Below, piece after piece: positions 46,963-56,555 of a DNA stretch of 64,000 bases. Under the pieces are notes generated by a model, which searched no databases, was not told the DNA's origin, and saw only the letters and a program-made list of their open reading frames with translations. The DNA comes from Methylobacterium mesophilicum SR1.6/6 (GTDB lineage Bacteria; Pseudomonadota; Alphaproteobacteria; Rhizobiales; Beijerinckiaceae): positions 2,797,612 to 2,861,611 of the forward strand of contig NZ_CP043538.1 of NCBI RefSeq assembly GCF_000364445.2, written 5' to 3'. Position numbers and translations under genes: made by a program. Positions within the stretch are counted from its first letter, which is position 1; every line of letters begins with the position of its first letter.

Positions 46963-48447
46963 TCAGGCCGCGTCCTCGGACTTCTCGTCGCCTTCGAGGC
47001 CGAGGTCCTTCAGCTTCCGGTAAAGGGTCGATCGGCCGATTCCGAGGCGCCGCGAGACCTCCGACATCCGCTGCCGGTAGAATTGCAGCGCGTACCGGAT
47101 GATCTCCGCCTCCAGCACCTCCATCGGCTTCATCTCGCCGGTCTCCTCGGCGACGAGCGACATGGCGTGGGGATCGCGCACCTCGACGCGCACGATCTCG
47201 CGGACCGGCTCCGGCGCGTAGGCCGGCAGCACCTGCTGCTGGGGTGCGGCCGGGATGCGGACGTCGAAACCTTCGACCTGCGCGGCGATCTGCGGGAACT
47301 CGGCGACCGTCAGCTCGTCGCCGTCCGCCAGCACCACGGCCCGGAACACGGCGTTCTCGAGCTGCCGGACGTTGCCCGGCCAGGGATAGCGCGTCAGGAG
47401 GGCCATCGCTTCCGGGGAGATCGCGCGCACCCGTTTGCCCTCCTCGGCGGAGAAGCGGGCGCAGAACGAGCGCACGAGGTCCGGGATGTCCTCGCGGCGC
47501 GCCCGCAGCGGCGGCAGGGTCATGGGGAAGACGTTGAGGCGATAGTACAGGTCCTCGCGGAACTTGCCCTGCTTGACCAAGTCGAGCAGCGAGCGGTTGG
47601 TCGCCGACACCAGCCGGATGTCGATCCGCACCGGGCGCTTGCCGCCCACCGGATCGACCTCGCCCTCCTGCAGCGCGCGCAGCAGCTTGACCTGCGCGTC
47701 CAGAGGCAGTTCGCCGATCTCGTCCAGGAACAGCGTGCCGCCCGAGGCTTCCACGAACTTGCCGGCGTGCTTCTCGGTAGCGCCCGTGAAGGCGCCCTTC
47801 TCGTGGCCGAACAGGGTCGATTCGACGAGGTTATCGGGGATCGCCCCGCAATTCACCGTGACGAACGGCTTACCCCGCCGGTCGCCGGACCCCTGGATCG
47901 CCCGCGCCAGCACCTCCTTGCCGACGCCGGACTCGCCCTCGATGAGGACCGGGATACTGGACTTCGCCGCCCGCTCGGCGAGGCGGATCACCCGCTCCAT
48001 GTCGGGGCTCTTGGAGGTCAGGTCCTTGAAGGTCAGCGCGCCGGACGCCCGGCGTCGCATCCGCCGCACCTCCTCCTCCAGGGTGTCGACCCGCAGGGCG
48101 TTCTTGATCGAGACCTGCAGGCGCTCGGCCCCGGCGGGCTTGACCACGAAGTCCACGGCGCCGGCCCGCATGGCCGTGACCACGGTATCGATGGAGCCGT
48201 TGGAGGTCTGAACGATGACCGGCGTGGCGAGGCCGCTCTTGCGCATCTCGGCCAGCACACCGAGCCCGTCGAGCCCCGGCATCACGAGGTCGAGCAGCAC
48301 GACGTCGGCCCCCTCGGATCTCAGCAGGGTCAGCGCGTCCATCCCGGACTCGGCGACCCGCGGCTCGAAGCCGAACCGGCGGACCGCCGCCTCGGCGAGG
48401 CGGCGCTGGACCGGATCGTCGTCCACGATCAGCACGGTGGTGGACAT
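46963..48447 (-). CDS. Sigma-54-dependent response regulator (NtrC family)
   Basis: A 494-residue activator: receiver domain (Asp53 phospho-acceptor in [11 protein letters not shown], Lys103), AAA+ domain with Walker A GESGVGKE at 171-178 and the sigma-54 contact loop GAFTGA at 218-223, and a C-terminal Fis-type helix-turn-helix ([20 protein letters not shown]). Between AAA+ and HTH lies a short Pro/Gln linker. ATG 48447 follows GGGAG. No cognate kinase is adjacent and the targets are unknown. It diverges from pepF and precedes the L,D-transpeptidase gene by about 240 bp on the same strand. Confidence 0.94.
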   Translation of the reverse strand: MSTTVLIVDDDPVQRRLAEAAVRRFGFEPRVAESGMDALTLLRSEGADVVLLDLVMPGLDGLGVLAEMRKSGLATPVIVQTSNGSIDTVVTAMRAGAVDFVVKPAGAERLQVSIKNALRVDTLEEEVRRMRRRASGALTFKDLTSKSPDMERVIRLAERAAKSSIPVLIEGESGVGKEVLARAIQGSGDRRGKPFVTVNCGAIPDNLVESTLFGHEKGAFTGATEKHAGKFVEASGGTLFLDEIGELPLDAQVKLLRALQEGEVDPVGGKRPVRIDIRLVSATNRSLLDLVKQGKFREDLYYRLNVFPMTLPPLRARREDIPDLVRSFCARFSAEEGKRVRAISPEAMALLTRYPWPGNVRQLENAVFRAVVLADGDELTVAEFPQIAAQVEGFDVRIPAAPQQQVLPAYAPEPVREIVRVEVRDPHAMSLVAEETGEMKPMEVLEAEIIRYALQFYRQRMSEVSRRLGIGRSTLYRKLKDLGLEGDEKSEDAA

Positions 48448-48717
48448 GAGGGCTCCCTGCACGGCGCACGTGGACCCGGCGCGCGACATGGGCGTTATCC
48501 CGGCCGCAGACGCCGATTCGGCGCGTGTTTCGTTTCGAGCCGTAGGGTGACCGACAGACGTAAAGTGCCGCTTAACGACGTTTGCAGCGCTTCGTCAGGC
48601 GCCGATTGCGTTCGGGTCGGCCCGTCACGTTGAACGCGGGTCGCCACATTCGATATCAGGGTACGGCCCCGAGACCCTGGCCGACGGCCTGACGAAACTT
48701 TGAGAGGAACGCCCGAC

Positions 48718-50589
48718 ATGATGCCGAGCCACGCCGCCTCGCCGGTGCACGTCCGTCTGCCGGAGGGCGTGAGCGCCGCGCGCGCCGCCGCGAAGGCCGC
48801 CGACCTCGGCCATCTCCCGGAATGGGACCTCTCGGATCTGTATTCCGGACTGGACGCGCCCGAGTTCTCCGGTGACCTGTCCCGCGCCGAGGAGGAGTGC
48901 CGCCGGTTTTCCGAGACCTATGCCGGCCGCATCGCGGAGATCGCGGCCGGTCCCGACGCGTCCCGGCAGCTTGCGGAGGCGGTGCGCGCCTACGAGGGGA
49001 TCGAGGATCTGCTCGGCAAGCTCATGTCCTTCGCCGGCCTGGTCTATTCAGGGGACACCACCGACGAGGCGCGCGCCAAGTTCTACGGCGATACGCGCGA
49101 GCGGCTGACCAATGCCTCGGCCGACCTCCTGTTCTTCGGCCTGGAGCTGAACCGGGTCGACGATGCGGTGATGAACGCCGCGATGGCCGACGGGCCGCTG
49201 GCCCATTACGCGCCCTGGATCGAAGACCTGCGCCGCGAGAAGCCGCACCAGCTCGACGACCGGACCGAGAAGCTGTTCTTGGAGAAGTCGGTCACCGCGA
49301 ACGCCGCCTGGGACCGGCTGTTCAACGAGACGATCGCGTCTCTGCGCTTCTCGGTCCAGGGCGAGGAGATGCCGCTGGAGCCGACCCTCAACAAGCTCCA
49401 GGATCCCGACGGCGCCGTCCGCAAGGAGGCCGCCGGGGCCATCAGCACGGTGCTGCGCGCGAACCTCCGGGTGTTCACGCTGATCACCAACACGCTGGCG
49501 AAGGACAAGGAGATCTCCGACCGCTGGCGGGGTTTCAAGGACGTGGCCGAGGCGCGCCACCTCGCCAACCGGGTCGAGCCCGAGGTTGTCGAGGCCCTCG
49601 TCGACGCCGTGCGCGCCGCCTATCCTCGCCTGTCGCACCGGTATTACAGGCTGAAGGCCAAGTGGTTCGGTCAGGACTCGCTGCCGTACTGGGACCGCAA
49701 CGCGCCCCTGCCCAAGGTTGAGCAGCGCACGATCCCCTGGACGGAGGCCCGCGACACGGTGCTGTCGGCCTACGACGCGTTCTCGCCGGAGATGGCGGGA
49801 ATCGCGAAGCGCTTCTTCGACGATCGGTGGATCGACGCGCCGACCCGTCCGGGCAAGGCGCCCGGCGCGTTTGCGCATCCGACCGTACCGTCCGTCCACC
49901 CCTATGTGCTGGTGAATTACCAGGGCAAGCCGCGGGACGTGATGACCCTGGCCCATGAGCTGGGCCATGGCGTCCATCAGGTGCTCGCCGGCCCGAACGG
50001 CGCCCTGATGGCGCCGACGCCGCTGACGCTGGCGGAGACCGCGAGCGTGTTCGGCGAGATGCTGACCTTCCGCAAGCTCCTCGCCGCAACCACCGACACG
50101 ACCCAGCGCCGGGCGATGCTCGCCGCCAAGGTCGAGGACATGATCAACACGGTGGTGCGCCAGATCGCCTTCTACTCCTTCGAGCGGAAGGTGCATCTGG
50201 CCCGGGCCAAGGGCGAGCTGACGACCGACCAGATCAACGCGCTGTGGCTGTCCGTGCAGGCGGAATCCCTCGGGCCGGCGATCACGCTGGATGCGGGCTA
50301 CGAGCCGTTCTGGGCGTACATCCCGCACTTCATCCACTCGCCGTTCTACGTCTATGCCTACGCGTTCGGCGACTGTCTCGTGAACTCGCTCTACGGGGTT
50401 TATGCCCGGGCGGAGGCGGGATTCGTCGAGCGCTATTTCGCGCTGCTGTCGGCGGGCGGGTCTAAACCCTACGGTGAGTTGCTCGCGCCGTTCGGCCTCG
50501 ACGCGAGGGACCCTGGCTTCTGGCAGATCGGCCTCGGCATGATCGAGGGCATGATCGTGGAGCTTGAGGGGATGGAGGAGCAGGTCTGA
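48718..50589 (+). CDS. pepF: Oligoendopeptidase F (M3 family metallopeptidase)
   Basis: A 623-residue cytoplasmic zinc peptidase that degrades short peptides. The zinc motif is HELGH at about 413-417, followed by the third ligand region TLAETASVFGEML. The N-terminal domain (LPEWDLSDLYSGLDAPEFSGD) is typical of PepF from proteobacteria. AGAGGA lies upstream of ATG 48718; the next codon is also ATG. The Doc toxin-antitoxin locus begins just after its stop. Confidence 0.95.
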   Translation: MMPSHAASPVHVRLPEGVSAARAAAKAADLGHLPEWDLSDLYSGLDAPEFSGDLSRAEEECRRFSETYAGRIAEIAAGPDASRQLAEAVRAYEGIEDLLGKLMSFAGLVYSGDTTDEARAKFYGDTRERLTNASADLLFFGLELNRVDDAVMNAAMADGPLAHYAPWIEDLRREKPHQLDDRTEKLFLEKSVTANAAWDRLFNETIASLRFSVQGEEMPLEPTLNKLQDPDGAVRKEAAGAISTVLRANLRVFTLITNTLAKDKEISDRWRGFKDVAEARHLANRVEPEVVEALVDAVRAAYPRLSHRYYRLKAKWFGQDSLPYWDRNAPLPKVEQRTIPWTEARDTVLSAYDAFSPEMAGIAKRFFDDRWIDAPTRPGKAPGAFAHPTVPSVHPYVLVNYQGKPRDVMTLAHELGHGVHQVLAGPNGALMAPTPLTLAETASVFGEMLTFRKLLAATTDTTQRRAMLAAKVEDMINTVVRQIAFYSFERKVHLARAKGELTTDQINALWLSVQAESLGPAITLDAGYEPFWAYIPHFIHSPFYVYAYAFGDCLVNSLYGVYARAEAGFVERYFALLSAGGSKPYGELLAPFGLDARDPGFWQIGLGMIEGMIVELEGMEEQV

Positions 50590-50610
50590 GGACCGTTTCC
50601 GTCGGGCCGG

Positions 50611-50643
50611 CCAGGATGTTATACTTTTTGTATAACATCCTGG
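50611..50643. promoter_or_regulatory. Perfect 33-bp inverted repeat, likely toxin-antitoxin operator
   Basis: CCAGGATGTTATAC (50611-50624) and GTATAACATCCTGG (50630-50643) are exact inverse repeats around TTTTT. The element ends 10 bp before the antitoxin ATG. Type II antitoxins usually bind such palindromes to repress their own operon. The TATAAC within the right arm could serve as a -10. Confidence 0.8.
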
Positions 50644-50652
50644 ACTTGATCC

Positions 50653-50878
50653 ATGAAGCTCGAAGTCAAACGCGTCGGCAACTCGACCGGTTCATCCTGC
50701 CGAAGGCATTGGTCAATCGCCTGAACCTCCAGCAGAGACAAAGGCTCCATGTGTCCGAGCTGCCGGATGGCGGGGTGCGGCTGAGCCCGTACGATCCGGC
50801 TTTTTTGACGCCGCGATGACCGTGGTCGACGAGATCATGGACGAATACCGCGACACGCTTCGGACGCTTGCCAAATGA
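50653..50878 (+). pseudogene. AbrB/MazE-type antitoxin gene with two apparent -1 frameshifts
   Basis: Reading from ATG 50653 gives MKLEVKRVGNSTG, then the family's next segment (FILPKALVNRLNL...SPYDPAF) continues only one frame back from the T pair at 50691-50692. A second -1 shift at the T6 run (50801-50806) restores FDAAMTVVDEIMDEYRDTLR-TLAK and the stop at 50876-50878, which overlaps the toxin ATG. The three pieces joined make a normal AbrB/MazE-fold antitoxin of about 75 residues, as paired with Doc toxins. Each shift equals one missing T. Either the gene is broken, the assembly has two indels, or (for the second) T TTT TTG-type slippage occurs. The toxin frame is intact. Confidence 0.75.
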
Positions 50879-51249
50879 GCGAGCCCCGCTGGCTGACCTC
50901 AGAGGTCCATGTCGCCCACGAGCGTCAGCTGGTTCGCTTCGGAGGCCCTGCTGGCCTGCACGACGAGAACGCCCTCGAGTCCGCGCTTGCCCTGCCGATC
51001 AACCGGTGGCGCTACGAGGAGGCCGACTTGGCCTCGCTCGCCGCAGCCTTCGGTCTCGCTCGAAACCACGCCTCTGTGGACGGAAACAAGCGGATCGCCT
51101 TCGTGGCGATGATGCTGTTCCTCCGGCTCAACAACGTGCGCTTCGCCCCCGATCAAGCCCAGGCGACTGTCGCCATCCTCGGCCTCGCGGCCGGCGAGAT
51201 CGACGGGGCCGGCCTTACCTGCTGGATCCGGGACAACTGGCCGACCTGA
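50875..51249 (+). CDS. doc: Doc-type toxin (Fic/DOC family, death-on-curing)
   Basis: A 124-residue Fic-fold protein. The active-site motif is HASVDGNKR at 65-73, corresponding to the Doc consensus HxFxDGNKR with His, Asp, Asn and Arg retained and Ala where Pro is usual. Doc phosphorylates EF-Tu in the phage P1 system; that activity here is inferred. The ATG overlaps the antitoxin stop (ATGA), the standard coupling. With the antitoxin frame broken, expression would be harmful unless the toxin is inactive or weakly translated, or the antitoxin is restored by frameshifting. Confidence 0.88.
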   Translation: MSEPRWLTSEVHVAHERQLVRFGGPAGLHDENALESALALPINRWRYEEADLASLAAAFGLARNHASVDGNKRIAFVAMMLFLRLNNVRFAPDQAQATVAILGLAAGEIDGAGLTCWIRDNWPT

Positions 51250-51333
51250 GCCCGCGGCGGAGAGACCCACGCCTCTGGTGCGCCGCCGGGCGCGGCTTAT
51301 GTCCAGAGTGACACCTCACAAGCAGATCGAGAG

Positions 51334-52695
51334 ATGGCCGAGACCGATCGCGAAGCGAACCGCTTCTCAGCCCGCGCCGGGCGTTACGCCAGCGTGGGCG
51401 CTAATGTGGGCGGCGTGGCCGCCCGGATGGCGATGGCGCGGCTCTTCGGCAAGGAGGGCACCACGAATGCCGCCGCTCTGGCGCAGGCGCTCGGCGGCCT
51501 GAAGGGGCCGATCATGAAGGTGGCGCAGCTCCTCGCCACCGTGCCGGACCTGCTGCCGCCCGAATACGCGGCCGAACTCCAGAAGCTTCAGGCGGATGCG
51601 CCGCCGATGGGCGCCGCCTTCGTCCGGCGGCGGATGCAGTCCGAATTGGGCGCCGGCTGGCAGGGCCGCTTCGGCAGCTTCGACCTGAAGCCGGCGGCGG
51701 CGGCCTCGCTGGGCCAGGTCCACCGCGCCACCTCGAAAGAGGGCGAGCGTCTCGCCTGCAAGCTGCAATATCCGGACATGCAGTCCGCCGTCGAGGCCGA
51801 TCTCAAGCAGCTGGAACTCGCCTTCGCTCTGCACCGGCGCATGAACTCTTGGCTCGATACTCGCGAGATCGCCAAGGAGATCGGGGCGCGCGTGCGCGAG
51901 GAACTCGACTACGAACGCGAGGCCAAGCACGCCGCCCTGTACGGCGCGGTGTTGCGGGACATCGCGGCGGTGCGCGTGCCGGAGGTCTACCCCGAGCTCT
52001 CGACCAAGCGCCTCCTGACCCTCGGCTGGCTCCACGGCGACAAGATCCTGGGCTTTGCCGAGGAGCCGGTCGAAGTGCGCAACCGCATCGCGCAGGCGAT
52101 GTTCAAGGCGTGGTGGCACCCGTTCAGCCGAGCCGCGGTGATCCACGGCGATCCGCATCTCGGGAACTACACCGTCTTCTCCGAGGGCGGAGAGGCGGCC
52201 GGCATCAACCTGCTGGACTATGGCTGCGTGCGGATCTTCCATCCGCGATTCGTCGGCGGCGTCGTCGATCTCTACCGTGGGCTGCTTGAGAACGATGAGG
52301 CCCGCATCGTCCACGCCTACGAGGTCTGGGGCTTCAAGAATCTCGACCGCGAGAAGATCGAGATCCTGAACATCTGGGCGCGCTTCATCTACGGGCCGCT
52401 CTTGGAGGACCGCACCCGCACGGTCGCGGACGGCGTCAAGCCTGGCGAATACGGCCGCCGCCAAGCCTTCGAGGTGCATCAGGCCCTGAAGGAACGTGGT
52501 CCCGTGACGGTGCCGCAGGAATTCGTCTTCATGGATCGGGCCGCCGTCGGCCTCGGCGCGGTATTCCTCCACCTGCGGTCGGAGCTAAACTACCACCGGT
52601 TGTTCGAGGCCGAGATCGAGCATTTCTCGCTCGACACGCTGGCCGAGCGACAGGGCAAGGCGCTTGTCGAGGCGGGACTACCGAAGCCCGCCTGA
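51334..52695 (+). CDS. ABC1/UbiB-family atypical kinase
   Basis: A 453-residue AarF/ABC1/UbiB protein. The N-terminal GPIMKVAQLLATVPDLLPPEYAAEL is the family's KxGQ-type region (here KVAQ), then AAASLGQVHRAT forms the A-rich nucleotide loop, LACKLQYPD provides the Lys, and VIHGDPHLGNYTV with NLLDYGCV gives the catalytic and metal motifs. UbiB-like proteins support ubiquinone synthesis or lipid handling. The Gly of the classical KxGQ is replaced by Ala, so nucleotide specificity may differ. It stands alone in its transcription unit. Confidence 0.9.
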   Translation: MAETDREANRFSARAGRYASVGANVGGVAARMAMARLFGKEGTTNAAALAQALGGLKGPIMKVAQLLATVPDLLPPEYAAELQKLQADAPPMGAAFVRRRMQSELGAGWQGRFGSFDLKPAAAASLGQVHRATSKEGERLACKLQYPDMQSAVEADLKQLELAFALHRRMNSWLDTREIAKEIGARVREELDYEREAKHAALYGAVLRDIAAVRVPEVYPELSTKRLLTLGWLHGDKILGFAEEPVEVRNRIAQAMFKAWWHPFSRAAVIHGDPHLGNYTVFSEGGEAAGINLLDYGCVRIFHPRFVGGVVDLYRGLLENDEARIVHAYEVWGFKNLDREKIEILNIWARFIYGPLLEDRTRTVADGVKPGEYGRRQAFEVHQALKERGPVTVPQEFVFMDRAAVGLGAVFLHLRSELNYHRLFEAEIEHFSLDTLAERQGKALVEAGLPKPA

Positions 52696-52817
52696 TACCG
52701 GTGTCGGATCCACCGCGAGAGCGATCAACTTGCGTGCGTCCGATTGCGGCAGGTAAACGCTTGAGCTACATCCCACCGTGACCGCAAGAAGTCGCGTCTT
52801 AGGGATACGAGCGCACG

Positions 52818-53111
52818 ATGGCTGAGAGTGACACGGTGGCCGGGCACGCCTACAGCCCGGCGATGGACGCGAAGACCCACGAGCAGACCTATCGCGGCTT
52901 CGTCCGCTTCGTCGAGATCGCCACCGGCGTTGTGATCTGCTGGGTCCTCGCCCTCGCGATCGGCGGCATTCGCGAGGCGTGGCTCCTGGCCATCCTGGGC
53001 GTGATCGTGTCGGGCGCCGCCGGCGCACTCGGCGCGCTGGCCCCTGCGGTCGGCTGGCGCGGACCGCTCGTGGTCGGTGTGCTGCTGATCCTCTACCTGT
53101 TCTTCGCGTGA
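52818..53111 (+). CDS. aa3-type cytochrome c oxidase subunit IV (bacterial)
   Basis: A 97-residue membrane protein with two or three hydrophobic segments after the family start motif DAKTHEQTYRGFVRF, characteristic of the small alphaproteobacterial COX subunit IV. The other oxidase subunits are not in the window. A terminator-like hairpin follows 9 bp after the stop. Confidence 0.82.
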   Translation: MAESDTVAGHAYSPAMDAKTHEQTYRGFVRFVEIATGVVICWVLALAIGGIREAWLLAILGVIVSGAAGALGALAPAVGWRGPLVVGVLLILYLFFA

Positions 53112-53120
53112 CCCGATCCG

Positions 53121-53140
53121 GGCGGCTCTTCAGCCGCCCG
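53121..53140 (+). terminator. Terminator-like hairpin after cox subunit IV
   Basis: GGGCGGCT-CTTC-AGCCGCCC, 8-bp perfect stem, followed by GCTTCGTTTG. Confidence 0.75.
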
Positions 53141-53319
53141 CTTCGTTTGTCGAACCTGCCGGCCGGACGCCGAGCGGGGTTGATAATGTTTTGAGATCAA
53201 TTCGATTGGGCACAAGTTACATTCGGCCCGGTTCCACCAACATAATTTAGGTCCGCCTCTCGAAAAGCGGTGTCGGTTCGCGCATTCGAGAGGCCGAGCT
53301 TATCCAGGGGAAGCCTCGC

Positions 53320-54549
53320 ATGCGCATTGCTGTGCTGTCCGAGACGGACTCCGCGGAACCGCGCGTGGCCGCGGTCCCCGAGACCGTCAAGAAGTTCAAG
53401 GCGCTGGGCGCCGACGTGGTGGTGCAGTCCGGCGCGGGTCAGAAGGCCGGCATCCTCGACGAGGAGTACGAGGCCGCAGGCGCTACCATCGCCGGCAGCG
53501 CCGCGGATGCCGCGGGTGACGCGGACCTCGTGCTCAAGGTTCGTCGCCCCGGCGCCGAAGAGCTGCCGCAGTTGAAGCGCGGTGCCACGGTTGTGGCAAT
53601 CATGGATCCCTACGGCAATGAGGCGGCGCTGAAGGCCATGGCCGAGGCGGGCGTGGCCGGCTTCGCCATGGAGCTGATGCCGCGCATCACGCGCGCTCAG
53701 GTGATGGACGTTCTCTCGTCGCAGGCGAACCTCGCCGGCTACCGCGCGGTGGTCGACGGCGCCGCCGAGTACGGCCGGGCGATGCCGATGATGATGACGG
53801 CCGCCGGCACGGTTCCGGCCGCCCGCGTCTTCGTCATGGGCGTCGGCGTCGCCGGCCTCCAGGCCATCGCCACGGCCCGGCGCCTGGGCGCGGTCGTCAC
53901 GGCCACCGACGTGCGCCCCGCCACCAAGGAGCAGGTCGAATCGCTCGGCGCGAAGTTCGTCGCTGTGGAGGACGACGAGTTCAAGCAGGCCGAGACGGCG
54001 GGCGGCTACGCCAAGGAGATGTCTGCCGAGTACCAGAAGAAGCAGGCGGAGCTCGTGAAGGGCCACATCGCCAAGCAGGATATCGTCATCACCACTGCGC
54101 TCATCCCCGGCCGGCCGGCCCCGAAGCTCGTCTCCGAGGAGATGGTGGCCTCGATGAAGCCCGGCTCGGTGCTGGTGGACCTCGCGGTGGAGCGCGGCGG
54201 CAACGTCGCGGGCGCCAAGCCCGGCGAGATCGTCACCACGGATCGCGGCGTGAAGATCGTCGGCCACGTCAACGTCCCGGGTCGGCTCGCCGCCACCGCC
54301 TCGAGCCTCTACGCCCGCAATCTGTACGCCTTCGTCGAGACCCTGATCGACAAGGAGTCGAAGGCGCTGGCCATCAACTGGGACGACGAGCTGGTGAAGG
54401 CCACGAACCTCACCCGCGACGGTTCGGTCGTCCACGCGTCCTTCCAGCCCAAGACCGATGGCGCCGCCTCGGAAGCCGCGTCCGTGGGGCTTGCCAAGTC
54501 GGAGGCCAACAAGGCGTCCGGCACGGCCGCCCCGGCGGGCGCGCAGTGA
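53320..54549 (+). CDS. pntAA: NAD(P) transhydrogenase alpha subunit, part 1 (domain I)
   Basis: A 409-residue cytoplasmic NAD(H)-binding domain of the proton-translocating transhydrogenase, which makes NADPH from NADH at the expense of proton motive force. The N-terminus RIAVLSETDSAEPRVAAVPE resembles alanine dehydrogenase; MELMPRITRAQVMDVLSSQANLAGYRAV and VFVMGVGVAGLQAI give the NAD site. It ends with an Ala/Lys-rich tail. The membrane half is encoded by separate genes (pntAB, pntB), the split typical of alphaproteobacteria. pntAB follows after 24 bp. Confidence 0.96.
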   Translation: MRIAVLSETDSAEPRVAAVPETVKKFKALGADVVVQSGAGQKAGILDEEYEAAGATIAGSAADAAGDADLVLKVRRPGAEELPQLKRGATVVAIMDPYGNEAALKAMAEAGVAGFAMELMPRITRAQVMDVLSSQANLAGYRAVVDGAAEYGRAMPMMMTAAGTVPAARVFVMGVGVAGLQAIATARRLGAVVTATDVRPATKEQVESLGAKFVAVEDDEFKQAETAGGYAKEMSAEYQKKQAELVKGHIAKQDIVITTALIPGRPAPKLVSEEMVASMKPGSVLVDLAVERGGNVAGAKPGEIVTTDRGVKIVGHVNVPGRLAATASSLYARNLYAFVETLIDKESKALAINWDDELVKATNLTRDGSVVHASFQPKTDGAASEAASVGLAKSEANKASGTAAPAGAQ

Positions 54550-54573
54550 AGCCCGGCCGAGAGGAGTAGCAGA

Positions 54574-55029
54574 ATGGCAAACGTCATCGTCCCTCCCGAT
54601 CAGGCGGCCGATCAGGCCCGCGTGCTCGCCGACGCCGCCCGCGCCGCGGCCGCGGTGGCGCGCAACGCCGCCGACCAGGCCCAGGCTCTCGCCGACGGCA
54701 TGGGCCACGGGCTCAGCGCCGCCACCGGCGGCGCCGTGGATCCGACAGTGTTCCGGCTGGCGATCTTCGTGCTGGCGATCTTCGTCGGCTATTACGTGGT
54801 CTGGTCGGTGACCCCGGCGCTCCACACGCCGCTCATGTCGGTCACGAACGCGATCTCGTCCGTGATCATCGTCGGCGCAATCCTCGCCGTCGGCGTGCCG
54901 CTCATCGAGAAGGGCACCGGGCTTGCCCGGTTCTTCGGCTTCATCGGGATCGTGCTCGCCAGCGTGAACATCTTCGGGGGCTTCCTCGTCACGCAGCGCA
55001 TGCTCGGCATGTACAAGAAGAAGGGCTGA
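54574..55029 (+). CDS. pntAB: NAD(P) transhydrogenase alpha subunit, part 2 (membrane)
   Basis: A 151-residue membrane subunit. After an Ala-rich amphipathic start (about residues 1-50), four spans follow: [39 protein letters not shown], then two more ending KNGF-like at [14 protein letters not shown]. It forms part of the proton channel with PntB. pntB begins 4 bp after its stop. Confidence 0.95.
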   Translation: MANVIVPPDQAADQARVLADAARAAAAVARNAADQAQALADGMGHGLSAATGGAVDPTVFRLAIFVLAIFVGYYVVWSVTPALHTPLMSVTNAISSVIIVGAILAVGVPLIEKGTGLARFFGFIGIVLASVNIFGGFLVTQRMLGMYKKKG

Positions 55030-55033
55030 GCCG

Positions 55034-56431
<1,398 letters not shown>

Positions 56432-56455
56432 GACACCGGTCTCCGGCGAGAAGAC

Positions 56456-56477
56456 GGGCGGGCAGCGATGCCCGCCC
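56456..56477 (+). terminator. Terminator-like hairpin after pntB
   Basis: GGGCGGGCA-GCGA-TGCCCGCCC, a 9-bp perfect stem, followed by T-rich TCTGTCGTTT. Confidence 0.8.
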
Positions 56478-56555
56478 TCTGTCGTTTCGGCCCCATCGTG
56501 TCGAGCGCGCGCTGTTGCGGGTCTGCGCGGGATTTGGCGACCGAGCCGGTGTAGG

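Noticed and set aside
50616..50819. 67-residue frame as an independent small gene
   Set aside because: Its start lies inside the operator palindrome; the frame is the middle part of the frameshifted antitoxin.
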